From: Kordia periserrulae
GTDB taxonomy: Bacteria; Bacteroidota; Bacteroidia; Flavobacteriales; Flavobacteriaceae
Direction of reading: 5' to 3'
DNA: 64,000 nt
NCBI RefSeq assembly: GCF_003054265.1
Contig: NZ_QBKT01000004.1
Span: 372,001 to 436,000, forward strand
How positions within the stretch are numbered: the stretch's first letter is position 1; every line of letters begins with the position of its first letter. Made by a program: the position numbers and the translations under genes. The notes below the pieces were generated by a model. That model was not told the origin of the DNA and ran no database searches. It was given only the letters and a program-made list of their open reading frames with translations. Of the stretch, positions 45,202 to 53,516 are shown piece by piece.

Positions 45202-45881
45202 TCGTCCAATAACGAAACACCGTTCAAATCGGTAGTCAGTACTTCGCTCATATAATTAAAATATGGGCGAATTGCTTTAAAAGCAGCATCTACTTGTGTC
45301 ATAAAATCGGCGGAAGTCACTTCCTTATCGGTAAATTTCTTGGTGAAAACAAATTGCTTCTTCTTAATCAAATCAATCGCAGGATGTTCTTTGTCAAACC
45401 CTTTCGGTGCAGTTTTTACTTCATCTCCTTCCAATTCGCCCCAAATAGTTTTGAATGATTTTTCACTAATGATTTCTCTAATTTCTTTAGCATCCATTTC
45501 AAATTCTTTGCGAATTCGCAATAAATCATCCTTATTTGGATCCCAAAATCCTGTTGCAATAAAAGATTCATCATTGGGCGCAATGTGTACATAATAACCG
45601 CCGCGCAATCTAGGTTTTACTCTATGAAAACTTCCTGCAAAATGTGTTTTATACGGCGTTTTGTCTTTGGAAAAACGAACATCTCTATAAATGCGAAACA
45701 CCTTTACCTTATCAATTTGGTCGTGTTTGTTCAACGCTGTTCCTAACTGATTGAAAAACTGTTTTACTTCACGCTCAATCTCTTTAAATTCTTTTTTATT
45801 ATCAGTAAACCATTCGCGGTTGTTGTTTTTTTGCAATCGTTTTAAAAAGGAAAAGGTTTCTCTAGGAATAGTTTCGTTCAT
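45198..45881 (-). CDS. DUF2461 / TIGR02453 family protein
   Basis: The 227 residues fit the DUF2461 family from the start: FSFLKRLQKNNNREWFTDNK, RDVRFSKDKTPYKTHFAG, then GGYYVHIAPNDESFIATGFW and the C-terminal ADFMTQVDAAFKAIRPYFNYM. This family is widespread and cytoplasmic but its activity is unknown. Length is normal. It ends within the stop of the convergent peptide gene. No operon link is apparent. Confidence 0.88.
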   Translation of the reverse strand: MNETIPRETFSFLKRLQKNNNREWFTDNKKEFKEIEREVKQFFNQLGTALNKHDQIDKVKVFRIYRDVRFSKDKTPYKTHFAGSFHRVKPRLRGGYYVHIAPNDESFIATGFWDPNKDDLLRIRKEFEMDAKEIREIISEKSFKTIWGELEGDEVKTAPKGFDKEHPAIDLIKKKQFVFTKKFTDKEVTSADFMTQVDAAFKAIRPYFNYMSEVLTTDLNGVSLLDD

Positions 45882-45933
45882 GAGTTGTTATTTTTCACTA
45901 AAATACAAAATTATGATGGTCTAGAAAATTCTA

Positions 45934-46170
45934 TTAATAAGGCGATGGCGGACGTGTAAAAATTATATAAATCGTTCCTATCAAAAATATCAACAACACA
46001 ATAAAAAAGATTGCTCCAACGACTGAAAGTAATACCGTTGCTCCTGCCACACTGTAACTGTCATCATACAATTCCTTTTTAGCGGAAGCTACTTTTTTAC
46101 GATCTCGATAACGAATCCATAAATACAGAAACCCTATAAACATGTATATCAAATGTAGAGGATGATGCAT
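45934..46170 (-). CDS. Small two-TM protein
   Basis: The 78 residues contain two hydrophobic segments (about 5-20 and 42-68), joined by a Lys/Arg-rich loop (RYRDRKKVASAKKELYDD). It lies 41 bases downstream of the Hsp70-like gene's end on the same strand and may be the last gene of that transcript, although I cannot show it. No known family. Confidence 0.6.
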   Translation of the reverse strand: MHHPLHLIYMFIGFLYLWIRYRDRKKVASAKKELYDDSYSVAGATVLLSVVGAIFFIVLLIFLIGTIYIIFTRPPSPY

Positions 46171-46211
46171 ATTCGGATATTATGACATTAGTTACTTTAA
46201 ATACACTCCAT

Positions 46212-48710
46212 TTACTGAATTCCTAACTTGGATGCAATATCGTTGCTTTTTCCACCAGCACTTCGCTGCCTGAAATATTCTCTCGTATTCTCATACAATT
46301 CTGTAACAATGTATTGCAACTCTGCCATATTATTGACACCGTTTGCCTTTTCTCCTTTTTTGAGTAAGGTATCAAATTTACGCTGATTGCTACTGTACGC
46401 ACGGATATCATCATTGTGCACAAAAAAGTAGTAATAGTAACGGTAATCTTCATCGGTTATGTTACGAGATTTTTCTAGCAATGCTATCAATTCTTTTGCT
46501 TTAATTTGAATGACTTGCTTATTTCCAGAGTGTAAAAATACTTGCTCGTCAGCGACTATTTTTTTGTATGCTGCTATTTGTGACTCAGATAAATCGTCTA
46601 ATTTTTCTTCAACTAAAGCTTTGTTTTCTGTATAATTTTGAATTTCTCGAAGAAGTAATGTATTCGCTGCTAATTGATCAAATTTTTGAATGAGCAATCG
46701 TTTCTGTTCGTGGATTTGATATTTCGTTTCTGTAACGGTATCATTTTCATATTCAAGCGCCTCTCCGTATAGCGTAACTAACTTATTTTGAATAGCTTTC
46801 AATTCTCCTGCGATATTTTTATCTGTGATTTTAAGAACTGCTATTTCGTTTTCAATGACATTGATATACTGTTTAATTTCAGTGATTACCTTAGAAAAGT
46901 TGATAACAAATTGATTCGGATTGAATATTTGTTGCTGCTTTAGATTTATAGAATCAATTAAAATACTCACGGTCAAATCGCGCGATTCTGACATTTTAAA
47001 ATGAAGTTCAATATCCAATCCTTTGATGATATCTAATGCCAAATGATGACCTGAAATTTCAATATAACCAATCGGTAAATTACTTGCGGGCGAGTTTCGC
47101 ACAGAACCTTCTACAATATTGATAATCAGCTTATCATCAGAGTCTTTAAGTATGGTTTTGGAAGCCGTTTTGTAAATAGTTTTTGAAAGTGGTAAAATTT
47201 CATTTTTCTTAAAAATTTCTTCTAAATACGTTCCTTCTTCATGATCCAATTCTAAACAAATATCGTTCGGCAATGGCTGTCCCAAAATATTATACAATCC
47301 TTGCGAAATTACGATGTCATCATTTTCATGAATGAGTTCTTTATAGACATTGTACACTTTGACAGAAAATGTATTTTTTGCCCCAGAAATTAACGGTAAG
47401 AATTCGTTAATTTTATCACGAAAACGCATCATTCCTGAATCATAGCCGCCGTCATTTCGAATGATTCGGTAAAAACCTTCTATTTTTTGCTCCAAAATAC
47501 CCACAATCAATTCTTCCTCATCATTGGATTGATTTTCATAAATCCACTGTACAGAAATTTTGGTGACTTTTGCGGTTTCGTTTTCAGTTGCTTTTTCCGC
47601 TACTAAAGTAGATTCTTTGCTTCCTGCAAAGTATGCAGCGCCTGTTACTACAATCTGTGTTGGATCTAAAGAAATATCTAACGGAATATTTGTTCGCTTG
47701 GTTAGTTCCTCTCTAATGTACGGAATTAACGTGGTGCCACCGACCATGATGATTTTATAAATCATTGAAAACTCCAATGCATTTTCAGCCAATAATTCTT
47801 CAATGAGTGAAAAAGAAGTTTCAAATTTGGGCTGAACCAATTTGTTGAAATCATCTCGTGTGATGTCAATCGTTACAAACAAATCATCTTCATCACTTTC
47901 TATTTCGATAAACGTTTCTTCGCGAACAGAAAGCTCTTTTTTCGCTTCTTCTGCTCTAAATAAACATTCGTAATAGAGTTTTTTGTATGAAGCATCATCT
48001 GAAGAAATCATTTTTTTCCAAAGATTTGCATGCGCAGGAGATTCTTTTTCAATAGCGGGACATATTATTTTCTGAATAATTTGCATGTCAAAATCAACAC
48101 CGCCTAAAAAATTATCGCCTTTATGGTCAATAATTTCGAGAGAACGATTAGAAACTTTTGCCAAACTCGCATCAAATGTTCCTCCGCCAAAATCGTAAAC
48201 CAACCAAGTTTCTACTTCTTCAATAGCAAGTTCTTTCACGTTAGAATAGGCAATACACGCTGCAATAGGTTCTTGTAACAGAACTACTTCTTCAAATCCT
48301 GCTGCCAAACCTGCTTCTTTTGTAGCGTTGGATTGCATGGTATTAAAAGATGCTGGAATGGTAATTACGGCTGATTTCACATCAGTATCCAATACAAAAT
48401 TTGACAATTCGCTCAAAATCATCTTTGACAATTCAATAGGGCTCAACATGTCATCCGTTATAGCGACATGGTACTTTTTGTCCGTTCCCATAGCGCGCTT
48501 AAAAGATGCAAAAGTGTTTTCGGCATCTACCAAAAAACGCTCTCTGGCTTTATCTCCCACTAAGATTCTATTTTTTCGATACGAAACTACCGAAGGTAAT
48601 AATTCTCTAAGTCCAACTGGATTTTTATGTACTTGTACTTTTCCATTGGCATACGACGCAATGGCTGAGTTTGTGGTTCCTAAATCGATTCCGATGTTTA
48701 TATTTTTCAA
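46212..48710 (-). CDS. Hsp70-like ATPase with extended divergent C terminus
   Basis: The 832-residue protein has a full Hsp70 nucleotide-binding domain: DLGTTNS (9-15), IPASFN (118-123), VYDFGGGTFD (171-180), GDNFLGGVDFD (198-208) and MVGGTTLIP (322-330). The part after about 380 does not look like the DnaK peptide-binding domain: it has an extra beta region and a long Lys/Glu-rich helical C terminus (about 600-832). No DnaJ or GrpE is adjacent. Translation appears to begin at TTG (48708-48710), since the frame has no ATG close by. It is likely a specialised chaperone or ATPase that works with the small gene 48724-49011. It differs from housekeeping DnaK, which is about 640 residues. Confidence 0.88.
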   Translation of the reverse strand: MKNINIGIDLGTTNSAIASYANGKVQVHKNPVGLRELLPSVVSYRKNRILVGDKARERFLVDAENTFASFKRAMGTDKKYHVAITDDMLSPIELSKMILSELSNFVLDTDVKSAVITIPASFNTMQSNATKEAGLAAGFEEVVLLQEPIAACIAYSNVKELAIEEVETWLVYDFGGGTFDASLAKVSNRSLEIIDHKGDNFLGGVDFDMQIIQKIICPAIEKESPAHANLWKKMISSDDASYKKLYYECLFRAEEAKKELSVREETFIEIESDEDDLFVTIDITRDDFNKLVQPKFETSFSLIEELLAENALEFSMIYKIIMVGGTTLIPYIREELTKRTNIPLDISLDPTQIVVTGAAYFAGSKESTLVAEKATENETAKVTKISVQWIYENQSNDEEELIVGILEQKIEGFYRIIRNDGGYDSGMMRFRDKINEFLPLISGAKNTFSVKVYNVYKELIHENDDIVISQGLYNILGQPLPNDICLELDHEEGTYLEEIFKKNEILPLSKTIYKTASKTILKDSDDKLIINIVEGSVRNSPASNLPIGYIEISGHHLALDIIKGLDIELHFKMSESRDLTVSILIDSINLKQQQIFNPNQFVINFSKVITEIKQYINVIENEIAVLKITDKNIAGELKAIQNKLVTLYGEALEYENDTVTETKYQIHEQKRLLIQKFDQLAANTLLLREIQNYTENKALVEEKLDDLSESQIAAYKKIVADEQVFLHSGNKQVIQIKAKELIALLEKSRNITDEDYRYYYYFFVHNDDIRAYSSNQRKFDTLLKKGEKANGVNNMAELQYIVTELYENTREYFRQRSAGGKSNDIASKLGIQ

Positions 48711-48723
48711 AAGCAGTATAAAT

Positions 48724-49011
48724 TTATCCTACAATAACAATTCCTTTTTGCTGCAAACTATACGAATCGCCCTCTTTTTTATAAATGATAGGTTTTAACA
48801 CTTTTACAATGGTTTTGGCTTGTTCGTATAACAAACTTGCTTCTATTGCCGTGTTGGTTTCGCTGTATGTTTCGTGCAACGGGACTTCTACACGATAGCC
48901 CATTTCTGTGAGTTCATGAAAGATACGATCCAAATTGCGAGTTACTACATCAAATTTATGCTCTGTAGATTTTCGCTTTATTTCATATATTTGGTTGATA
49001 AGCGCAATCAT
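48724..49011 (-). CDS. Small hypothetical protein upstream of the Hsp70-like gene
   Basis: From the ATG at 49011 this 95-residue protein is helical with a charged N-terminal part (IYEIKRKSTEHKFDVVTRN) and no TM. A GTG at 49029 extends the frame by six codons. It ends 13 bases before the Hsp70-like start on the same strand, so both are on one mRNA. It is divergent from the 463-residue membrane protein, with only 40 bases between the starts. A co-chaperone-like role is possible by position only. Confidence 0.65.
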   Translation of the reverse strand: MIALINQIYEIKRKSTEHKFDVVTRNLDRIFHELTEMGYRVEVPLHETYSETNTAIEASLLYEQAKTIVKVLKPIIYKKEGDSYSLQQKGIVIVG

Positions 49012-49051
49012 ATTCGTTATTTTCGTCACCCAAAATACATAACATTCTTCA

Positions 49052-50443
49052 ATGAGCTATATAAAATCTCTAAAAATTGCTACCGAATTATTTCCCGATC
49101 TCGATCTTCAAAATGCTTCTAGTAAAGACATCATTCGTGTTGAAAAACTTTTAAAAGTTGAACAAAAACTAAATCCTGATTTTAAAGCGACATCCATACA
49201 AGTCTTTTTAGATTCGTTAAAGCAAGAGCCTGATGGTGTTCGTTTTTTATTTAAAAATGAAAACTTGATGCATCTGCTTACGCGAAGTTTTTCCAAAATG
49301 AAAAAGGAAGTTACCGTCAATATGGAAGGCTTTGAACGCGATACGATTTATAAATTTATGTCGGAGTTTTTAAAGGAAGATGTTAACGAAAGTGTATACT
49401 ATTATTTCAACAAAGAGATATACGAGCCTGTAACCAATTTGCTTGAATACCGAGAAATATTACCTGATGAAACGTTGGAATTGATTCGCAAACGAACCGA
49501 AGGAAAGATTGATTTTCTCTTAAATACTGCCGACAAACTTATTCATAAATCATCACCGTATAAAGATTCATTTTTTACACTTACAGAAAAACTTGATGAT
49601 GATGAAGTAACTGAAAAAGTGGATTTATTTAGGTATTTGCTTACAAAGTATTCCTTAGGTGTTATTCAAGATCGTGGTATTGTTGTATTTTTCAAAACTA
49701 TTAGCAAAGGCTTATATTGGCTTGGAAATACACCTAAAAACATTGAGGAAAAAATTGAGCGCAAATTAGTGCTAAAAGATTTTTGGTTGATGATTGGGAT
49801 ATTATCCGTAATCTTTGTGTTGTGTTTGAGTGCCATCATTTACTCTTCATACAATAAAGCCGAAGAACAAAAACAACGCGAAAATAAAGCTAAAGTTGAA
49901 TTCACGAAGTCGTTAAAAGGTTTTCTCACAGAGTTTGATCCTACAAAAGCTACCAATATTCAATATGTAGATACTTTACTAAAAAGTGGTGACAATCCGT
50001 TTCCGAAAGAAGCTTTAAAAGTTACGAATGGCAGAGAACATTTGTTGCAAACTAACCAATTTAGCAATCAAACAGAATATGATATTATTATCTTGTCTTA
50101 TGATGATTTTGTCGATTCTTTTGAGATAACTCCGTATCGTTTTTTAGTAAAAGCGAACGATACTGTAAGTGCAAAAAATTTCCGCGTACACCATTTGTAT
50201 GTTGGAAAAAAGCTGGCTTGTTTTAACAGCGATGAAAAATATATACCGCCGCGCTATTCCAAGAGAAAAATGGCTCCACGATTTTTAGAACCGTACAAAA
50301 ATTCTAAAGAAATTATTAGCTTACGAATAGAAACACGTGGCAATCTAACATTTACACAAGAAGGAGAAGATATTTTGATACACTCTGATCAAAGCTTTTA
50401 TGTTAATGGTAAAAGTTATGATAATGAACCCTACAGATTGTAA
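49052..50443 (+). CDS. Hypothetical single-TM protein divergent from the Hsp70-like genes
   Basis: The 463-residue protein has an N-terminal charged, helical cytoplasmic domain (about 1-245), one TM segment (about 249-270, WLMIGILSVIFVLCLSAIIY), and a beta-rich C-terminal domain that would be outside the cytoplasm (about 285-463). It shares a narrow divergent promoter region with the Hsp70-like pair, so I infer that the three genes are functionally linked. There is no known domain. Its end is 15 bases from that of the convergent LodB-like gene. Confidence 0.72.
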   Translation: MSYIKSLKIATELFPDLDLQNASSKDIIRVEKLLKVEQKLNPDFKATSIQVFLDSLKQEPDGVRFLFKNENLMHLLTRSFSKMKKEVTVNMEGFERDTIYKFMSEFLKEDVNESVYYYFNKEIYEPVTNLLEYREILPDETLELIRKRTEGKIDFLLNTADKLIHKSSPYKDSFFTLTEKLDDDEVTEKVDLFRYLLTKYSLGVIQDRGIVVFFKTISKGLYWLGNTPKNIEEKIERKLVLKDFWLMIGILSVIFVLCLSAIIYSSYNKAEEQKQRENKAKVEFTKSLKGFLTEFDPTKATNIQYVDTLLKSGDNPFPKEALKVTNGREHLLQTNQFSNQTEYDIIILSYDDFVDSFEITPYRFLVKANDTVSAKNFRVHHLYVGKKLACFNSDEKYIPPRYSKRKMAPRFLEPYKNSKEIISLRIETRGNLTFTQEGEDILIHSDQSFYVNGKSYDNEPYRL

Positions 50444-50458
50444 CGTTTCATGTAGGCA

Positions 50459-51562
50459 TTAAACGTCTTGTTTTATAAACTCCAACCGATGTAACCAATA
50501 GTGATTTTGTTGCCAGCGTTTTTCTATAGTGTAATGATTTACAAGCTTTTCCATATACGCGCTAAATGCATTTTCAACCACATAGCGATAGCCTAAAAAT
50601 GCGTCTTGTTTGCCAGACACATAATCGGCAACAGCATGACCAGCATAAAACCCGGAAGCCAGCGCAGACGTAATTCCATATGAAGAAATTGGGTCGTATG
50701 AGTACGCCGCGTCGCCAACAGCTAGCCATTGTGTTCCATACGGAATTGGCAAACAGCTTGTGCCCGCAGGAACAATTTTAAAATTGTTAATGTTTATTTT
50801 TTGAAGGATTTGTGAAAGATGAATAGTTTTGTGAAATTCTTTCTGAAGAAATGCTTCTGTGTGATGTTTCTGCGGAAGCAAGGTTTTCAGTGTAAACAAC
50901 ATCATCGTGACTTCATTTTCCGCATACGGAGCTACATACCACCAACCATTTTCAGTAGCTTCCACTATGATTTGACGCGGCAATTTTTCTGTAGTTTTAC
51001 AATTAAATGTGATAGCAAATTGAGCATCCAAGGGTTCTTTTTCTACTTGAAAATGTCTGCAAACCGACGCTTTTTTTCCTGTAGCATCAATGATAAAATC
51101 GCCCGTAAGTGTGATGGTTTCTGAATTGCTTTCTACAATTGCCCTAACTTTTGCTTCGTCAGAAACTACTTTTTTTAGCTTATATCCTTTGTAAAATGCT
51201 TGCTGCGTCTGCTGATACACTTCTTGCAACTGCTGTTCAAAAAATAAACGATTGAGCAAAAAACCATGTCCCAAACGGTCTGCAAGGAATTCTTTTTCTT
51301 CCAACATTTCCGTTCCCCAACAACTTTTATTTCCGTAATATACAGTGTGTTGTTCATGTTCCAATAAAGACAAAATCCCCAACTGTTTTAACAACGGTTT
51401 TGCATTGGGCGGAATGGCTTCTCCTGCCTTTCTAATAGGTGTTTTCAATGCTTCTACTACACAACAACGAATGCCTCTCGCGTGCAAGGTTAAAGCGGTG
51501 GCGATGCCCGCAGGTCCGCCACCGATAATAAGTACTTGGTATGTGTGATTAACGTTCTCCAC
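50459..51562 (-). CDS. LodB-like FAD-dependent maturation oxidoreductase
   Basis: The 367-residue flavoprotein starts with the dinucleotide-binding motif GGGPAGIATAL (14-24) and has the second FAD motif VGDAAYSYDPISSYGI (about 286-301), like flavin-dependent halogenases and geranylgeranyl reductases. Its position next to a LodA-like gene identifies it as a LodB/GoxB-type protein, needed to form the cysteine tryptophylquinone cofactor of the partner. Translation starts at GTG (51560-51562), and the gene overlaps the LodA-like gene by 14 bases. The assignment is well supported by the pairing. Confidence 0.85.
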   Translation of the reverse strand: MENVNHTYQVLIIGGGPAGIATALTLHARGIRCCVVEALKTPIRKAGEAIPPNAKPLLKQLGILSLLEHEQHTVYYGNKSCWGTEMLEEKEFLADRLGHGFLLNRLFFEQQLQEVYQQTQQAFYKGYKLKKVVSDEAKVRAIVESNSETITLTGDFIIDATGKKASVCRHFQVEKEPLDAQFAITFNCKTTEKLPRQIIVEATENGWWYVAPYAENEVTMMLFTLKTLLPQKHHTEAFLQKEFHKTIHLSQILQKININNFKIVPAGTSCLPIPYGTQWLAVGDAAYSYDPISSYGITSALASGFYAGHAVADYVSGKQDAFLGYRYVVENAFSAYMEKLVNHYTIEKRWQQNHYWLHRLEFIKQDV

Positions 51563-53501
51563 GTGATTCGCTTCTACGTTTACGTGTACTGCTTTCAGAG
51601 TGTGAAGCCGCTTTTGCTTTCACCGTTTGTTCTCCGTGAATTGTAGCCACTTTTCTCAACATTGGTTTCTCTTCATGTGTAATAGTTTCTGCCGTGATGA
51701 CTTGTTCAAAGGTTGGATCGTGTTCGCCGAATTTTCTTCCTGTTTCTTTCCAAACCTCATCTGGCAAGAAGCCTTCTGCATTTTGCGTATTGGTATCTGC
51801 TTTGGCGATAATTCCTAATTCGTGCCACTCTGCAATCATCAAATTGATTTTTTTCTGGTATACCGAACCGAAATCGCGCAACCAATCTTGACGGTAGTCA
51901 AAATGCTTTAAACGCTGAGCAATATTCAAATCAGGCGCTTCAATACTACGTTTGTAGCTATCTTCACTCAACACCTGATTGGGTACGCGCGCTGCCCAAA
52001 ACGATGGCAATGGCAAATATAAGGTCATATCATATCCTGATAGGCAACTTGCTTCATCCGTTTGCCACGGTACGCCTAACCAACGTGTTAACGAGCCTGG
52101 TCCACTTTTCGCTAACGGTCCGTCTTTGCCGTCAATTTTCGTTCTTCCCAATACAATTTCTGGCGATAGTAACGGTCCAAAATTCAAATCGGTATCTTCT
52201 CCTTCTTCCACCACATTTAGTCTGTATGGCGCTTTCCACATTTGTTTTACACGCATTGGCCATGTCAATTCAATACCTGGATGAAAAGGTCCGCCCAAAC
52301 ATTCTTCCATCGGTGCTTGATTTAAGGAATTTATTTGTTCTGCTGGCGATAATTTTTCAAAAGGAACATACACTTTTGGGGTTCCAGTAGTGAAATCACC
52401 ATTTGCCCATTTTTCTAAACGTGCATATTGTGTTTTTGTGATAGGTAAATCGACAATCGCTATTTTTTCATATTCTCCAAAACCATCTCCGTAAAACGGC
52501 GGTACTTTTGCTGGCGTGTATTCGTTGGAATCTGGATTTCGAAACCATTCAAAAACACGTTGACGTAAGGCTTTGTGTTCGTCAGATGGATTTTCAAGTC
52601 GTTTTCGCAATGCTGGATCGGTAAAGTCTGATGGCGAATTTTTCCCGAATAACATGAAAAATCCTGAGTTTACCCATTGTGTATCAGTCATACGCTCCAA
52701 CATAGGATAAATATGTTCGTAAAACACGACACCTTTTTTCGCTGGATCAGGATAGTTCATTTCACGAATGAATACATCTTGCACAACATCGTTCATGGTA
52801 ACAACTCCGTACAAACCTGGTCCAAAGTTTGGCGGCGTTACCGCAACATTGGCTGGTTCTGCTTCAAATGTATTTCCGTTGATTGTTACTGATGCTCTGA
52901 TAACACCATCGCAAGTATCGTCGTGCCAACCTTGATTGTTGGCAAAGGTTATGGCAGGTTTGTTGTCTTTTGACGCTGATTTTCCATCGCCACCGAAGAA
53001 TAGCAAACGTCCATCAGCATCGGTTTCTACATGTCCTAGTTTTACTTTTTTACCAAAAAATTCACCATCATCAAAATTGTATTGCTCGCCTTTGGTATTT
53101 TTCCCTGTAATCTGTACTGGTGTTGGTTTGATGGCAAGCTGCGAGCGGTCTGCCACATCTGAGTTTCTGTATGCAGACGGAATTCCCGCGCCGGGCAAAT
53201 CTAAGGCATTGTTAAACTCGTACCAAGCGGATTTCACATTGGCTACCTGAATGCGCCAATTGATAGTGTTTCCATCTTTCTCGGTAAGTTCTCCTAAAAC
53301 ATTGCCATTTTCGTCAAAAGCGTAGATTCTGAATCGTGCTACTTGCTTTTTTACGCGTCCGTCGCCATCTTTATAACCGCCTTTTGGCGTTAGTTCTACG
53401 CCAGGAATGTCGGGCGCAAAATAGTATTCGTCTGAGTTTCCAATACGTGCAATTCCGATGGGCGGATAGATTGCTACGCTTTTAATGTTGTTTGTGTTCA
53501 T
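51549..53501 (-). CDS. LodA/GoxA-like cysteine tryptophylquinone oxidase
   Basis: The 650-residue protein matches the LodA/GoxA family from its start (YPPIGIARIGNSDEYYFAPD, a typical opening) through PGAGIPSAYRN, AFDENGNVLGELTEKDG and EECLGGPFHPGIELTWPMRV. In LodA the cofactor is formed from Cys516 and Trp581 with Asp512; here D482-x3-C486 (in DEASCLSG) and W540 (in RQDWLRD) are the best candidates. Known members oxidise L-lysine or glycine to make hydrogen peroxide with antibacterial action. The substrate of this one is unknown. The C terminus ends in a basic tail (TRKRRSESRGER). The maturase follows. Confidence 0.88.
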   Translation of the reverse strand: MNTNNIKSVAIYPPIGIARIGNSDEYYFAPDIPGVELTPKGGYKDGDGRVKKQVARFRIYAFDENGNVLGELTEKDGNTINWRIQVANVKSAWYEFNNALDLPGAGIPSAYRNSDVADRSQLAIKPTPVQITGKNTKGEQYNFDDGEFFGKKVKLGHVETDADGRLLFFGGDGKSASKDNKPAITFANNQGWHDDTCDGVIRASVTINGNTFEAEPANVAVTPPNFGPGLYGVVTMNDVVQDVFIREMNYPDPAKKGVVFYEHIYPMLERMTDTQWVNSGFFMLFGKNSPSDFTDPALRKRLENPSDEHKALRQRVFEWFRNPDSNEYTPAKVPPFYGDGFGEYEKIAIVDLPITKTQYARLEKWANGDFTTGTPKVYVPFEKLSPAEQINSLNQAPMEECLGGPFHPGIELTWPMRVKQMWKAPYRLNVVEEGEDTDLNFGPLLSPEIVLGRTKIDGKDGPLAKSGPGSLTRWLGVPWQTDEASCLSGYDMTLYLPLPSFWAARVPNQVLSEDSYKRSIEAPDLNIAQRLKHFDYRQDWLRDFGSVYQKKINLMIAEWHELGIIAKADTNTQNAEGFLPDEVWKETGRKFGEHDPTFEQVITAETITHEEKPMLRKVATIHGEQTVKAKAASHSESSTRKRRSESRGER

Positions 53502-53516
53502 GGTTTTTTGTGTTGA

